Positions 24,498 through 33,790 of a stretch of 64,000 nucleotides of DNA are shown here, in pieces. The position numbers and the translations under genes are program-made. Source of the stretch: Actinokineospora diospyrosa (GTDB lineage Bacteria; Actinomycetota; Actinomycetes; Mycobacteriales; Pseudonocardiaceae); contig NZ_JAMTCO010000007.1 in the NCBI RefSeq assembly GCF_024171925.1, positions 186,001 through 250,000 of the forward strand, written 5' to 3'. A model generated the notes under the pieces. That model was given only the letters and a program-made list of their open reading frames with translations. It was not told where the DNA came from and did no database searches. How positions within the stretch are numbered: the first letter of the stretch is position 1; each line of letters starts with the position of its first letter.

Positions 24498-25505
24498 GTG
24501 GAACTCGCGGACGTATGGTTCTGCGTGATCGCCGTGCTCTGGCTCGGCTACATCTTCCTCGAAGGCTTCGACTTCGGCGTCGGCATGCTCTTGCCCGTTC
24601 TGGCCAAGGACAACACCGAGCGCCGGGTCATGATTAACACCATTGGCCCGGTGTGGGACGGCAACGAGGTCTGGCTACTGGTCGCCGGTGGCGCTACCTT
24701 CGCTGCCTTCCCCGGTTGGTATGCCTCCCTGTTCAGCGGCACCTACATCCCGCTGGTTCTGTTCCTGGTCGCTCTTATCGGTCGCGGCGTCGCCTTCGAG
24801 TACCGCGGCAAGGTCGATTCGGACCGCTGGCGTCGGACGTGGGACAGGATCATCACCGGCGGATCGCTCGTGGCCGCCATCGGTGTGGGGCTTCTTATCT
24901 CCACCACCGTGTTCGGGCTACCGCTTGACGGCAACGGCAACCGCGTGGGGTCGCCGTTCGCGGCCATCACCGCCGAGTCGCTGCTGGGCGCGGTAGCTCT
25001 AGTCGGGTTCGCCCTGGTCCACGGTGCTGTGTTCATCGCACTGAAGACCGATGGCGACATCCGGCACCGAGCCCGGGCGTTCGCGAGCCGGGTAGGGCCA
25101 TGGGCGCTGCTCCCGCTCGCCGGGCTATTGGTGCTGGTGCAGCTGCACTCGGGGGCATGGTGGACCTGGGCCGCTGTGGCGGTAGTCCTAGTCGCTGCTG
25201 CTCTAGCGTTCGAACGCCTATCGGCTGTTCGTGAAGGACAGGCGTTCGCAGCGCTCGGCGTGGCTGTAGTGGCGACGGTGGTCGCGTTGTTCGGGGCGCT
25301 CTACCCGAACGTCCTTCCGTCCACTCTGGATCCCGCGTACTCGCTAACTGTCGCTGACACGGCCTCTAGCCCGTACACGCTGAAAGTCATGAGCTGGGTG
25401 GCGTTGTTCGGTACGCCTGCCGTGCTCGTCTACCAAGGGTGGACCTACTGGGTCTTCCGCAAGAGGGTGAGCACCGCGCACATCCCGCCGGTGCACGTCC
25501 CGTGA
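24498..25505 (+). CDS. cydB: cytochrome bd oxidase subunit II
   Basis: A 335-residue subunit with about eight to nine membrane segments. Recognisable parts are FLEGFDFGVGMLLP near the N-terminus, GPVWDGNEVWLLVAGGA, FRGK-like VAFEYRGK and WTYWVFRKRV at the end. It stabilises the heme subunit CydA. It starts at GTG 24498 nine bases after the cydA stop, and its stop overlaps the next GTG (GTGA), so all three cyd genes are coupled. Confidence 0.97.
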   Translation: MELADVWFCVIAVLWLGYIFLEGFDFGVGMLLPVLAKDNTERRVMINTIGPVWDGNEVWLLVAGGATFAAFPGWYASLFSGTYIPLVLFLVALIGRGVAFEYRGKVDSDRWRRTWDRIITGGSLVAAIGVGLLISTTVFGLPLDGNGNRVGSPFAAITAESLLGAVALVGFALVHGAVFIALKTDGDIRHRARAFASRVGPWALLPLAGLLVLVQLHSGAWWTWAAVAVVLVAAALAFERLSAVREGQAFAALGVAVVATVVALFGALYPNVLPSTLDPAYSLTVADTASSPYTLKVMSWVALFGTPAVLVYQGWTYWVFRKRVSTAHIPPVHVP

Positions 25506-28500
25506 GCTCTCCCGGGCAGTCACGACCCGCCAGTCGGTCCGGGAGGGGCCCGCTCGGCGCGTTGCCGGGGTTGTCCCCGTCAGCGCGCCGGGCTCTGGCC
25601 CTGTGCGGCCGGTTGGCGGTGCTCAACGCCGTCGCCTTGGTGGTTCAGGCGTGGGCTCTTGCCTTGGTGTTGACGTCGTACTCGTCGCGCGTGTTGGCCG
25701 TGCTCGCTGGCGCCGTGATCGCGCGGTCGCTGCTGGGCTGGGCGACGCAAGTTGTCGCGGCGCGTGCGGCAGCGGGCGCGAAGGAGGAGCTGCGGGCGAT
25801 CACGCTGGACCGGGCGCTGGCGTTGGGACCGGAGTGGATCGCCTCGCGCGGGGCGGGGGAGTTGACCGCGTTGGCGACCCGGGGACTAGACGCGTTGGAC
25901 GCCTACTTCGGGGTGTACCTACCTGCGCTCGTTACCGCTGCCGTGGTGCCGTTGACGGTAGGAGCGTCCATCTTGTTCGTGGACTGGCCGTCCGCGGTGG
26001 TGGTAGCGCTGACCGTGCCGTTGATCCCGATGTTCGCCATCGTCATCGGCCGCTATACCGAAGACCGGGTAGGGCCAGCGGCGCTTGCGACAGAGCGGTT
26101 GTCGGGGCAGCTGCTCGAGTTGGTTCGCTCGCTGCCGGTTCTTACCGCGTTCCGCCGTGCGTCAGCTCAGGCCGAGGCAGTCCGGGTGGTGTCGGAGGCT
26201 CATCGGCGCAGCACGCTTGGAGTGCTGCGGGTGGCCTTCTCGTCCGCCTTGGTTCTAGAGCTGATTGCGACGCTGTCGGTGGCTCTCGTCGCTGTCGTGA
26301 TCGGCGTGCGGCTGGTGGGCGGTGACCTCACCTTGGCGGTGGGGCTGTTTGTGCTGATCGCGGTCCCTGAGTGCTACCTGCCGTTGAGGGCCGCTGGAGC
26401 TGCCCACCACGCGAGTGAAGACGGGCTGGAGGCGATCCGGCGGGTCGCGGAAATCCCGGTCGTCGGTGATGCGGGTGGCGTTCGGGTGGATCGGTTTGAC
26501 GAGCTGCGGATCGACGGGCTGCGGGTTCGGCGGCGCGACAAGTACGCGCCGGACGGGTTGTCGCTGGTGGTGCGGCCCGGGGAGATCGTCCGGCTGGGGT
26601 CGCCGAGCGGTGCGGGCAAGTCGACGACGTTCGCCGCGTTGCTGGGGTTCGTGCCGTTTGAGGGCTCGGTGTTGGTCGACGACACTCCCCTGGTTGATAT
26701 CGATATGTCGATATGGCGGCAAATCGTCACTTGGGTACCTCAGCGGCCGGAGTTCGCCTCGGTCGTCGTCGCTGATGAAGTGGACGACGTCGCGCTCGCG
26801 GGCGAACTCGGGATTGTTCACTTGTTGGATCGTAGAATTGTTGAACTTTCGGCGGGGGAGCGGCACCGAGTCGCCCTCGTCCGCGCCCTGTCCCGGCCTG
26901 GCACCCGGCTGCTCCTGCTCGACGAACCAACCGCGCACCTCGACCCGGTCGCCGCCGCCCAGGTCATGGCAGCCGTCGAACGCGCCGCCGCACAGGGTGT
27001 CGCGGTCATCCTGGCCACCCACCGGGCGGTCGCCGCGGCGGAGACCGAGCCAGAGGCGCGTGTCCCGGTGGAGGTCGTGCCCGAGGTCGAGACCGGCTCG
27101 CGGGCCCTGCGCCGCTTGATCAACCCCCGCATGCTCCTCGGCGCCGCCCTGGGCTCGGCGTCGCTCGTGTGCGGTGTCCTGCTCGCGGCCCTGTCGGCCT
27201 GGCTGATCGCCAAGGCCGCCCAACAACCCCCGATCCTCACCCTGTCGGTCGCCGTCGTCGGTGTCCGCGCCTTCGGCCTGGCCCGCGCGACCCTCCGCTA
27301 CACCGAGCGCCTCGCCACCCACGACGCGATCTTCCGCACCGCCGGTGACCTGCGGGTTCGCCTGTGGCAAGCGCTTGTCCGCCTAGGTCCCGCCCGCTCC
27401 CTCGGCCTCCGCGGCGGCGAAGCCCTCCGCCGCTTCATCACCGACGTCGACACCGTCCGCGACCTGACTCCGCGCGTCCTAGTCCCACCCCTGGTCGCTA
27501 TAGGCGCCTGCGTCGTTGCTGTGGCTGTGCAGACCGCGATCCTCCCCAGCGCAGGCCTAGCCCTAGCAATCGCGGTAGTCCTAGCTGGCGTCTCTGCCCC
27601 TCTTGTCGCCCTCGCCGCGGACCGCCACGCCACCGCCACCTTGTCCGAGGGAAGGCGCACCGTCGCCGCAAGCATCCTCACCCTCTTCACCTGCGCGGCA
27701 GACCTAATCGCCTTCGGTAGGCACACCAACGCACGCTCTGCCCTAGCTGCCACCGACACGGCTCTAGTGGCTCGAGCCAAGCGTCAGGCCTTCGCTGCGG
27801 GCGCAGGCCAAGCCCTGATCACCCTCTTGCTAGGCGCCGCCACCGTCGCCAGCACCTACCTAGCCGTGGGCCTTGACCCCGTCCTGATCCCCATCGTCGC
27901 CTTGGTCCCTCTAGCCCTCGCCGAAGTCCTGTCTCTCCTGCCTCCGGCCGTCACGCACCTATCGCCGCTGCGCGCTGCCTACGCCCGCATCACCGCTCTA
28001 GAGGCAGCCCCACCGGCCCCACCCGAGTCCTGGACCCCCAGCGATTCCGTGCAGATAGCGAATGTCACCGCCCGCTGGCCCGGCGCCACCCAGCCGGCCT
28101 TGCGCAACATCGACCTACACATCGCCCCCGGCACCCACGTCGCGGTCGTCGGCCCTTCCGGGGCGGGCAAGTCCACCCTCGCCTCACTCCTCTTGGGCTT
28201 CCTACCCCCCGAAGCCGGCTCGATCGCCCGCCCACCCACGGTGGCCTGGTGCCCCCAAGACCCCATGCTCGCCGCCACCACCATCCGCGAGAACCTCAAA
28301 CTCGCCGCCCCCACCGCCACCGACGAAGACCTGACGGCAGCCCTATCCGCAGCAGGCCTAAACCTCCCCCTCGCCACCCCCGCCCCCACCACCTCCGGCG
28401 GCGAAGCCCAACGCATAGCCCTAGCCCGAGCCCTCCTAGCCGACGCCGACCTGATCGTCCTAGACGAACCCACCGCTCACCTGGACACCGCCACCGCCAA

Positions 28501-28645
28501 CCAAGTCTTGGACACCCTCCACAAAGCCTTGGCCCACAAGACGGTCATCCACATCACCCACCGCCCCGAGGAAGCCACCCGAGCCGGCCAGATCATCGAA
28601 CTGGCCAACGGCACCACTCGCCCGCTAACCCTGAGCTCCTCATGA
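25502..28645 (+). CDS. cydDC: fused CydDC heterodimeric ABC exporter for cytochrome bd assembly
   Basis: A 1047-residue fusion of two half-transporters. The CydD-like half has an N-terminal membrane domain to about residue 325, then an ATPase with P-loop SGAGKST and signature LSAGERHRVAL plus LLLLDEPTAHLD. The CydC-like half begins near residue 535 (AWLIAKAAQQPPILTLSVAVVGVRAFGL) and ends with a second ATPase (GPSGAGKST, TSGGEAQRIALARALL, LIVLDEPTAHLD). CydDC exports thiols (cysteine/glutathione in E. coli) and is required for bd-oxidase maturation. Between about 26690 and 26860 the local GC falls and AGA and ATT codons appear, unlike the flanks. Confidence 0.95.
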   Translation: MSSPGQSRPASRSGRGPLGALPGLSPSARRALALCGRLAVLNAVALVVQAWALALVLTSYSSRVLAVLAGAVIARSLLGWATQVVAARAAAGAKEELRAITLDRALALGPEWIASRGAGELTALATRGLDALDAYFGVYLPALVTAAVVPLTVGASILFVDWPSAVVVALTVPLIPMFAIVIGRYTEDRVGPAALATERLSGQLLELVRSLPVLTAFRRASAQAEAVRVVSEAHRRSTLGVLRVAFSSALVLELIATLSVALVAVVIGVRLVGGDLTLAVGLFVLIAVPECYLPLRAAGAAHHASEDGLEAIRRVAEIPVVGDAGGVRVDRFDELRIDGLRVRRRDKYAPDGLSLVVRPGEIVRLGSPSGAGKSTTFAALLGFVPFEGSVLVDDTPLVDIDMSIWRQIVTWVPQRPEFASVVVADEVDDVALAGELGIVHLLDRRIVELSAGERHRVALVRALSRPGTRLLLLDEPTAHLDPVAAAQVMAAVERAAAQGVAVILATHRAVAAAETEPEARVPVEVVPEVETGSRALRRLINPRMLLGAALGSASLVCGVLLAALSAWLIAKAAQQPPILTLSVAVVGVRAFGLARATLRYTERLATHDAIFRTAGDLRVRLWQALVRLGPARSLGLRGGEALRRFITDVDTVRDLTPRVLVPPLVAIGACVVAVAVQTAILPSAGLALAIAVVLAGVSAPLVALAADRHATATLSEGRRTVAASILTLFTCAADLIAFGRHTNARSALAATDTALVARAKRQAFAAGAGQALITLLLGAATVASTYLAVGLDPVLIPIVALVPLALAEVLSLLPPAVTHLSPLRAAYARITALEAAPPAPPESWTPSDSVQIANVTARWPGATQPALRNIDLHIAPGTHVAVVGPSGAGKSTLASLLLGFLPPEAGSIARPPTVAWCPQDPMLAATTIRENLKLAAPTATDEDLTAALSAAGLNLPLATPAPTTSGGEAQRIALARALLADADLIVLDEPTAHLDTATANQVLDTLHKALAHKTVIHITHRPEEATRAGQIIELANGTTRPLTLSSS

Positions 28646-28743
28646 CCTACCCCCACCCACTGCCAACCGACCCACGCCCAGCCCACGCTCCTCACTCGCC
28701 AGCCCACCACTTGCCTGCCCGAGTCCCCGCACCTTCACCCCAC

Positions 28744-28865
28744 TTGTCCACAACCTCCACACCCATCCACAGCTCCCGCCCAACCCCCTTGACAGCCCCC
28801 CAAATCGACTACGCTGGAGGTGGGTGGCCCCCCGGGTGGGTGGGGGTCTGCCGTCCGCCGGGTCG
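28744..28865 (+). promoter_or_regulatory. intergenic element copy 2, promoter/leader of the GAF kinase gene
   Basis: TTGTCCACA (28744-28752), TTGACA (28789-28794), 15-bp spacer, TACGCT (28810-28815), then the C6/G5 leader from 28828, nearly identical to 14280-14402. Similarity continues weakly downstream (GAGCTGGGG). Here it is followed within ~140 bp by a gene start, so it probably drives the kinase. The rest of 28646-28957 is C-rich with no other feature seen. Confidence 0.6.
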
Positions 28866-28957
28866 GTGCAGCAGGCGGGCGGAAATGGGGCTTGAGCTGG
28901 GGGTTTGCGCGGAGGGTTGGGGAGCGGGCCGTCCGTTGGCCGAGGGGGCTTAGCCTG

Positions 28958-30088
28958 ATGCTCCCCATGGATCCCACACTCGCCGCGCGGACTCTCACCG
29001 CGTCCACCGAGATCGCCACGGCAGCGCTGTCCGGTCAAGATCCCGAGGCGGTGCTGCACCTCGTCGTGCGGGCGGCGGCCGAGTTGGCGGAAGCGGACCT
29101 GGGCCTGGTCATGGCGGGCAATGAAGACGGTTCTCTCACCGTCGAGGCGGCCCACGGGGCCCAGAACGCGGTGGGGCTGGTGCTCTCGCCGAGATCGTCC
29201 GCCGCCCGGGTCGCAAGAGGTGGCGTCCCGATCGTTGCGGATGACGTGATCACGGATCCGCGCACGGCGCCTTACGTCCCCCGCGAACTCACCATCTACG
29301 GCCCCTTCGCCGCGGCCCCCTTCGGCACGCGCGAGTCCCGCTTGGGCGCACTGACCGTCTATCGCCGCCGCGGGGCCAAGCCGTTCACTAGTGGCACGGT
29401 GGAGGTTCTGACAGCCTTCGCGGCTCAGGCCGGGCTGGTCCTAGTCCTAGCTGAAGGCCGCAACGCCCACGAGCGTGTCGGCCTCTATGAAGAGCGCGAA
29501 CGCATCGCCCGCGACCTGCACGACGTCATCATCCAGCGCCTCTATGCGGCGGGCATGCAGCTAGACCTCTTGTCCCGCCGCCCCGCCCGCAAACTCGCCA
29601 AGGCCGACTCAACCCGCCTAGCCGACGCTGTGGACCAGTTGGATGCCGCCATTGCCGACGTCCGGTCGGTAGTTCGGACCCTGCGCAACCCAGACCCGGA
29701 GCAGCCCGCAGACCTGGCCGAGTCCGCCCGCGCCGAGGTAGCAACGGCCCGCGAACTCCTCGGCTTCGAACCCACCTTCGAACTGGCAGGCGACCTAACA
29801 AACATCCCCGCCGCCCTAGCCGACCACGTCCGGGCAGCCCTAAGAGAGTCCCTCTCCAACGTCGTCCGCCACGCAGGCGCACTAAGAGTGGCCGTCCACC
29901 TCCGCCGCGAAGGCCCCACCATCCGCCTAACAGTCGCCGACGACGGCTGCGGCATCCCCCAAGGCGTGACCCACCGAGGCCTCAACAACCTCCGCACCCG
30001 AGCCACCCAATCCGGCGGCACCTGCGAAGTCCGCTCCTCCCCCCGCAGCGGCACCACCGTCACCTGGGAAGTCCCCATCCCCGACTAG
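28958..30088 (+). CDS. GAF-domain sensor histidine kinase (DevS-like)
   Basis: A 376-residue cytosolic kinase: GAF domain (about 25-165), HisKA_3 dimerisation helix with the phospho-His in ERERIARDLHDVIIQRLYAAGMQL (about 180-200), and a C-terminal HATPase (ALRESLSNVVRHAGA N-box, VADDGCGIP G1-box, GLNNLRTRA G2-box). It resembles the catalytic half of DevS/DosT kinases, but only one GAF is present and I cannot say whether it binds heme. The start at 28958 has GAGGGGG nine nt upstream; ATG 28967 is an alternative. The DevR-like regulator at 31393-32016 is the natural partner, though four genes and opposite strands complicate the link. Confidence 0.92.
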   Translation: MLPMDPTLAARTLTASTEIATAALSGQDPEAVLHLVVRAAAELAEADLGLVMAGNEDGSLTVEAAHGAQNAVGLVLSPRSSAARVARGGVPIVADDVITDPRTAPYVPRELTIYGPFAAAPFGTRESRLGALTVYRRRGAKPFTSGTVEVLTAFAAQAGLVLVLAEGRNAHERVGLYEERERIARDLHDVIIQRLYAAGMQLDLLSRRPARKLAKADSTRLADAVDQLDAAIADVRSVVRTLRNPDPEQPADLAESARAEVATARELLGFEPTFELAGDLTNIPAALADHVRAALRESLSNVVRHAGALRVAVHLRREGPTIRLTVADDGCGIPQGVTHRGLNNLRTRATQSGGTCEVRSSPRSGTTVTWEVPIPD

Positions 30089-30372
30089 CTACTCCCTGCT
30101 CTGCCTGTGATCTCGACGGGGCCCACCACCAAGTCAACCTGAAGTAGCCACAGAGCAAGCATGACAATTCCGACGACCACGACAGCGATGATCACTGCGC
30201 GGGCGGTCCGTCCCCACGTGGAGATGGTGTAGGTCCAGTTGGTCGCGGCGTTGTCGTCGCGATTGGTGGCCGAGGCCGACTGAACGGACGCGCGCGAGGG
30301 TCGCGTGGTTGGCATCTCGCGGGAGGGTTCTCTCGATGCGGTGCTGCGTGACGAGGGCCGCTTACGCCCCAT
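30085..30372 (-). CDS. small single-span membrane protein
   Basis: A 95-residue protein with a Ser/Arg/Thr-rich cytoplasmic N-terminus of about 55 residues and one membrane helix (AVIIAVVVVGIVMLALWLLQV), then a short tail. ATG 30372 is preceded by AAGGAGA. Its stop codon overlaps the stop of the convergent kinase gene. No family recognised. Confidence 0.6.
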   Translation of the reverse strand: MGRKRPSSRSTASREPSREMPTTRPSRASVQSASATNRDDNAATNWTYTISTWGRTARAVIIAVVVVGIVMLALWLLQVDLVVGPVEITGRAGSS

Positions 30373-30649
30373 GGCCGTAGTTCTCCTTCTACGTCGCCCC
30401 TGACCCAGTCGAACGGATCGGGCGCTTGATCGCTGCTTCGTGTCCACCAAGGCAGGCGGCCCGTACGTGCCGCATAACCATCCTGACCTGCCCAATTGGG
30501 TGCTGTTCATCGCTGAGTGGATGTTGAGGGAAGCAATGACCATGGACGATGACTGGTAGTCCTTGACCAGGCCAAGCCAGTTTTAGGCAGTCAAAAAGAG
30601 CCAATAGGAGTCGTTTGGTACTCTTCGCTAGACATGGAGGGAGCTGTGT

Positions 30650-31144
30650 ATGCCTCGCGCGTTCGCCAAGCCACGAAAAGTTCCTGCTGACCGGCTGGAC
30701 TTGGTGGACATCCTCTGGCGGTTCTATGTCGCCGCGGATCGCCCGACGATGCGTGGCATTGCCGACGCGGTCCAAGGGCTGGGTGATGAAGTGCGCGCGG
30801 GCACTGCTAACCACGAGACAGTGCGGAGAACTTTGCGCGGCGAAGCGGTCGGTTCATGGCAGACCGTTGAGGTGATCTTCTTGGCGTTGTGCGAGTTGGC
30901 CGATGTCGACCCTGACGACGAGGAGGGCGACACAGGCGACCGCTGGGACCCACTGATCTCGCATCGCAAGCGGCTGCGCAACGCGTGGAACACGGCTAGA
31001 GATGGCGAGCCCATACCGGAGATGCCCAGGACTCGAACAGAGCGTGCTCGTCAGGAAGCTGCCGCCCGGCGGCCGAGACCACCCGACGACCCTTGGGGCT
31101 CAGCACTACCCGTCGGTTCCTTCAACGACGAGCCGCCGTTCTGA
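30650..31144 (+). CDS. XRE-like helix-turn-helix protein
   Basis: A 164-residue protein starting at ATG 30650 with GGAGGGAGC upstream. The first ~90 residues look like an HTH (RPTMRGIADAVQGL, NHETVRRTLRGEAVGSWQTVEVIFLAL), the pattern actinomycete XRE regulators use around the recognition helix. It then has an acidic linker and a basic, Pro-rich tail (RTERARQEAAARRPRPPDD). Target unknown. GC of the upstream gap (30373-30649) is lower than average. The downstream gap 31145-31392 shows nothing definable. Confidence 0.65.
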   Translation: MPRAFAKPRKVPADRLDLVDILWRFYVAADRPTMRGIADAVQGLGDEVRAGTANHETVRRTLRGEAVGSWQTVEVIFLALCELADVDPDDEEGDTGDRWDPLISHRKRLRNAWNTARDGEPIPEMPRTRTERARQEAAARRPRPPDDPWGSALPVGSFNDEPPF

Positions 31145-31392
31145 TCGTTCGGACTCACGGCGGCACCATTGACATGTGGCCCCGGCTGAGCCCTCGCTCG
31201 GCGATTCGCTGGCCATGGGCAAGCCCTGCGGCTGGCCCGTCCGATAGTCGAAACCTCCACCTCCAGCAGCACCATCGCCACAACACGGAGCCCTTCGAGA
31301 GTTCGCTCAGCCCGCGTGGCGCCAGCAGTCGATCGAGAGCGTCCCTATACGTCTGGCCAGTGCAGCCACGAGTAACCACTCTGCGGGGCCAC

Positions 31393-32016
31393 CTATCGAC
31401 GCCGGGCGAACCAGGCCACTGCTTGCGTCCGCCGTGACATCCCCAGCTTCGCCAGCACCGATGTCACGTGGTTCTTCACGGTCTTCTCCGCCAGGAACAG
31501 CCGCTCGGCGATTTCGCGGTTCGACATGCCCTCGCCCACCAGCGCGAGCACCTCCCGCTCCCGCTCCGTCAACCCCGCCAGCTCATCGGTCTCCGCGCTC
31601 CGCCGCATCCGGTCCAGCACCCGCGCCGTCGTCACCGGATCGAGGAGTGAACGTCCCGCGGCCACCTCACGCACGGCGTTCACCAGGTCCTGCCCCCGCA
31701 CCTGCTTCAGCAAGTACCCCGAAGCCCCCGCCATGATCGCCTCGACCAAGGCCGCCTCATCGTCAAAAGCCGTCAGGACCAGGCAAGCGGGAGCGGGATC
31801 CAGCGCCTTCAACGACCGGCACAGCGAGACCCCGTCCCCGTCCGGCAGCCGCATGTCGACCACGGCCACATCAACCGGCTGCGACGAAGCCAGCGCCAAG
31901 GCTTCGCCCACGCCACCCGCTTGGGCGACCACCGAGATGCCGTCCTCGCCGGAGAGCAGGTCGCGCAGCCCCCGCCGCACCACCTCGTGGTCGTCGACGA
32001 GCAGTACGCGGATCAC
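31393..32016 (-). CDS. DevR/DosR-like NarL-family response regulator
   Basis: A 207-residue regulator. The receiver starts at once ([17 protein letters not shown]) with the phospho-Asp in [13 protein letters not shown] and Lys in YLLKQV. The LuxR-type HTH is [54 protein letters not shown], very close to DevR. GTG 32016 fits the receiver N-terminus; TAAGCT lies 8 nt upstream inside the end of coaA, so a leaderless promoter is possible. In actinomycetes DevR controls hypoxia/dormancy genes; a link to cydABDC nearby is attractive but inferred. Confidence 0.92.
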   Translation of the reverse strand: MIRVLLVDDHEVVRRGLRDLLSGEDGISVVAQAGGVGEALALASSQPVDVAVVDMRLPDGDGVSLCRSLKALDPAPACLVLTAFDDEAALVEAIMAGASGYLLKQVRGQDLVNAVREVAAGRSLLDPVTTARVLDRMRRSAETDELAGLTEREREVLALVGEGMSNREIAERLFLAEKTVKNHVTSVLAKLGMSRRTQAVAWFARRR

Positions 32017-32020
32017 GGCT

Positions 32021-32950
32021 TCAGAGCTTACGGAGTCGAACCCGGGTGATCCGGTGATCGGCACCTTTGCGCAGCACCAGCGTCGCCCGCGGTCGGGTCG
32101 GCAGGATGTTCTGCACCAGGTTCGGGCCGTTGATCTTCTGCCACAGCGCGGTGGCCTCGCCGACGGCCTCGGTGTCGGTCAGCGCCGCGTAGTGGTGGAA
32201 GTGCGAGGCCGGGTCGGCGAAGGCGGTGCCGCGCAGGGCCAGGAAGCGGTCGATGTACCAGCGCTCGATGTCGTCGGTGTGCGCGTCGACGTAGATCGAG
32301 AAGTCGAACAGGTCCGAGACGGCCAGCCGGGCGGCGGGCTGCAGGACGTTCAGGCCCTCCACGATCAGGATGTCCGGCCTGCGTACAACCTGCTCCTCGT
32401 CCGGCAGGATGTCGTACGCCAAGTGCGAGTACACCGGCGCCCGGACCTCATCGGCGCCCGCCTTCACCTCGGACACAAACCGCAGCAACGCCCGCCGGTC
32501 GTAGCTCTCCGGGAAGCCCTTGCGGCTCATCAGGTTCCGCCGGTCCAATTCCACGCGCGGGAAGAGGAAGCCGTCGGTGGTCACGAGGTCTACGTGGGGG
32601 TGGTCCGGCCAGCGCGCTAGCAGCAGGCGGAGCAACCGGGCCGTGGTGGACTTACCGACCGCCACGCTGCCTGCGATGCCAATGACGAAAGGCACCTTCG
32701 CCGGGCTGTCTTCGCCCAAGAACTCCACGGTTGTGTTGTAGAGCCGCTGCCGGGCGGCCACCTGTAGCGAGATCAGACGCGACAGTGGCAGGTAGACGTC
32801 CACTACCTCGTCGAGGTCGACTGGGTCGCCGAGGCCACGCAGCGCGACCAGCTCGTCGAGGGTCAGCGGCAGCGGAGTCGACTCGCGCAGCTCCCGCCAC
32901 TGCTCACGGCGCAGCTCCACGTACGGACTCAGCTCACGGACCCGCGCCAT
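32021..32950 (-). CDS. coaA: type I pantothenate kinase
   Basis: A 309-residue cytosolic kinase phosphorylating pantothenate, the committed step of coenzyme A synthesis. It has the P-loop [17 protein letters not shown], the substrate segment [39 protein letters not shown] and [11 protein letters not shown]. Length fits E. coli CoaA (316). The DevR-like gene begins 5 bp after its stop. Confidence 0.97.
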   Translation of the reverse strand: MARVRELSPYVELRREQWRELRESTPLPLTLDELVALRGLGDPVDLDEVVDVYLPLSRLISLQVAARQRLYNTTVEFLGEDSPAKVPFVIGIAGSVAVGKSTTARLLRLLLARWPDHPHVDLVTTDGFLFPRVELDRRNLMSRKGFPESYDRRALLRFVSEVKAGADEVRAPVYSHLAYDILPDEEQVVRRPDILIVEGLNVLQPAARLAVSDLFDFSIYVDAHTDDIERWYIDRFLALRGTAFADPASHFHHYAALTDTEAVGEATALWQKINGPNLVQNILPTRPRATLVLRKGADHRITRVRLRKL

Positions 32951-33077
32951 CTCGGGCTCCCTCGCGCCGGAATGGGTGTACGGGAGTCAACGTAGGTGCT
33001 GAGGGCTGGTTCGCGCTGTGACCGAATGCACCGATCGGAGGACAACGGGTGTGGCGCACATGACGTCGCCGCGAACA

Positions 33078-33671
33078 TCAGGTTCGTGCAACACTGCCCG
33101 GCTCGAACACGGCGTCCCAAGCGGCCGCCAACTGCCTGGCGCACACCTGCGGCGGCACACCGCCAACACCGGTTCCCAAGCCCGGCATCGCGATAGTCCC
33201 AACTGCGTTCCGCACTGGTGAACCGTTGTCGAGAACACCGTCCCGCCAGAGCCGGAATACCGCGCGCGCCGCCAGGTAGGGGTGAACCGTCTCGGCGGCA
33301 AGAGCCTCCGTGGGCTCCTTCATGGTCGGTGCCGTGATGAGCCAGGTAGGCCGCGCGACGTCGGTAGGGACGATCAGTGCCTCGCCTACCGGCAGTTCCC
33401 CGCCGTGGTAGGCCAAGACAGCGCTGCGGACCCGCTGCTCGATGGCAGGGAAGTTGGCTGCATAGACGGCATCCACGCCACCGCGCATCCAGCCGTAAGA
33501 GTTCGCGGGTGACACCACCGCGTCCGCTTGGACTTCTAGTACCGATCCACGATGGACACGGATATGCGGCCTACCTTCGGCCGCTGTTTCCCAGGCCGAC
33601 GCTAGCGATTCACCCATCGCGCATAGGACCAGTTCGAGCTCACCGGAACGGTCGCGGGTAGCCGCCGCCAT
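33078..33671 (-). CDS. macro-domain protein
   Basis: A 197-residue protein with a macro (ADP-ribose-binding) fold: IRVHRGSVLEVQADAVVSPANSYGWMRGGVDAVY, then GEALIVPTDVARPTWLITAPTM and the phosphate loop AVGTIAMPGLGTGVGGVPP. It may bind ADP-ribose or remove it from targets. I chose ATG 33671 (CGGAGA six nt upstream); GTG 33695 is the alternative. It stands alone, between coaA and pheA, with its own promoter in the gap to pheA. Confidence 0.85.
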   Translation of the reverse strand: MAAATRDRSGELELVLCAMGESLASAWETAAEGRPHIRVHRGSVLEVQADAVVSPANSYGWMRGGVDAVYAANFPAIEQRVRSAVLAYHGGELPVGEALIVPTDVARPTWLITAPTMKEPTEALAAETVHPYLAARAVFRLWRDGVLDNGSPVRNAVGTIAMPGLGTGVGGVPPQVCARQLAAAWDAVFEPGSVART

Positions 33672-33790
33672 ACCGGTCTCCGAATCCGCGGTCACGGTTC
33701 CAGCATGGCATCCGGGGGACACCCGGGGTAACCGCCGTTTGGTAACCGCCACATCTCCGTACGGTGCCAGTGCCTGCGTACTGTGGGCGG

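Noticed and set aside
31145-31392. Gap between the HTH gene and the DevR-like gene
   Set aside because: Short frames only; no hairpin, promoter pair or conserved site that I could defend.
32034-32050. tRNA T-arm-like GGGTTCGACTCC on the minus strand
   Set aside because: It encodes the C-terminus of CoaA and no cloverleaf can be drawn around it.
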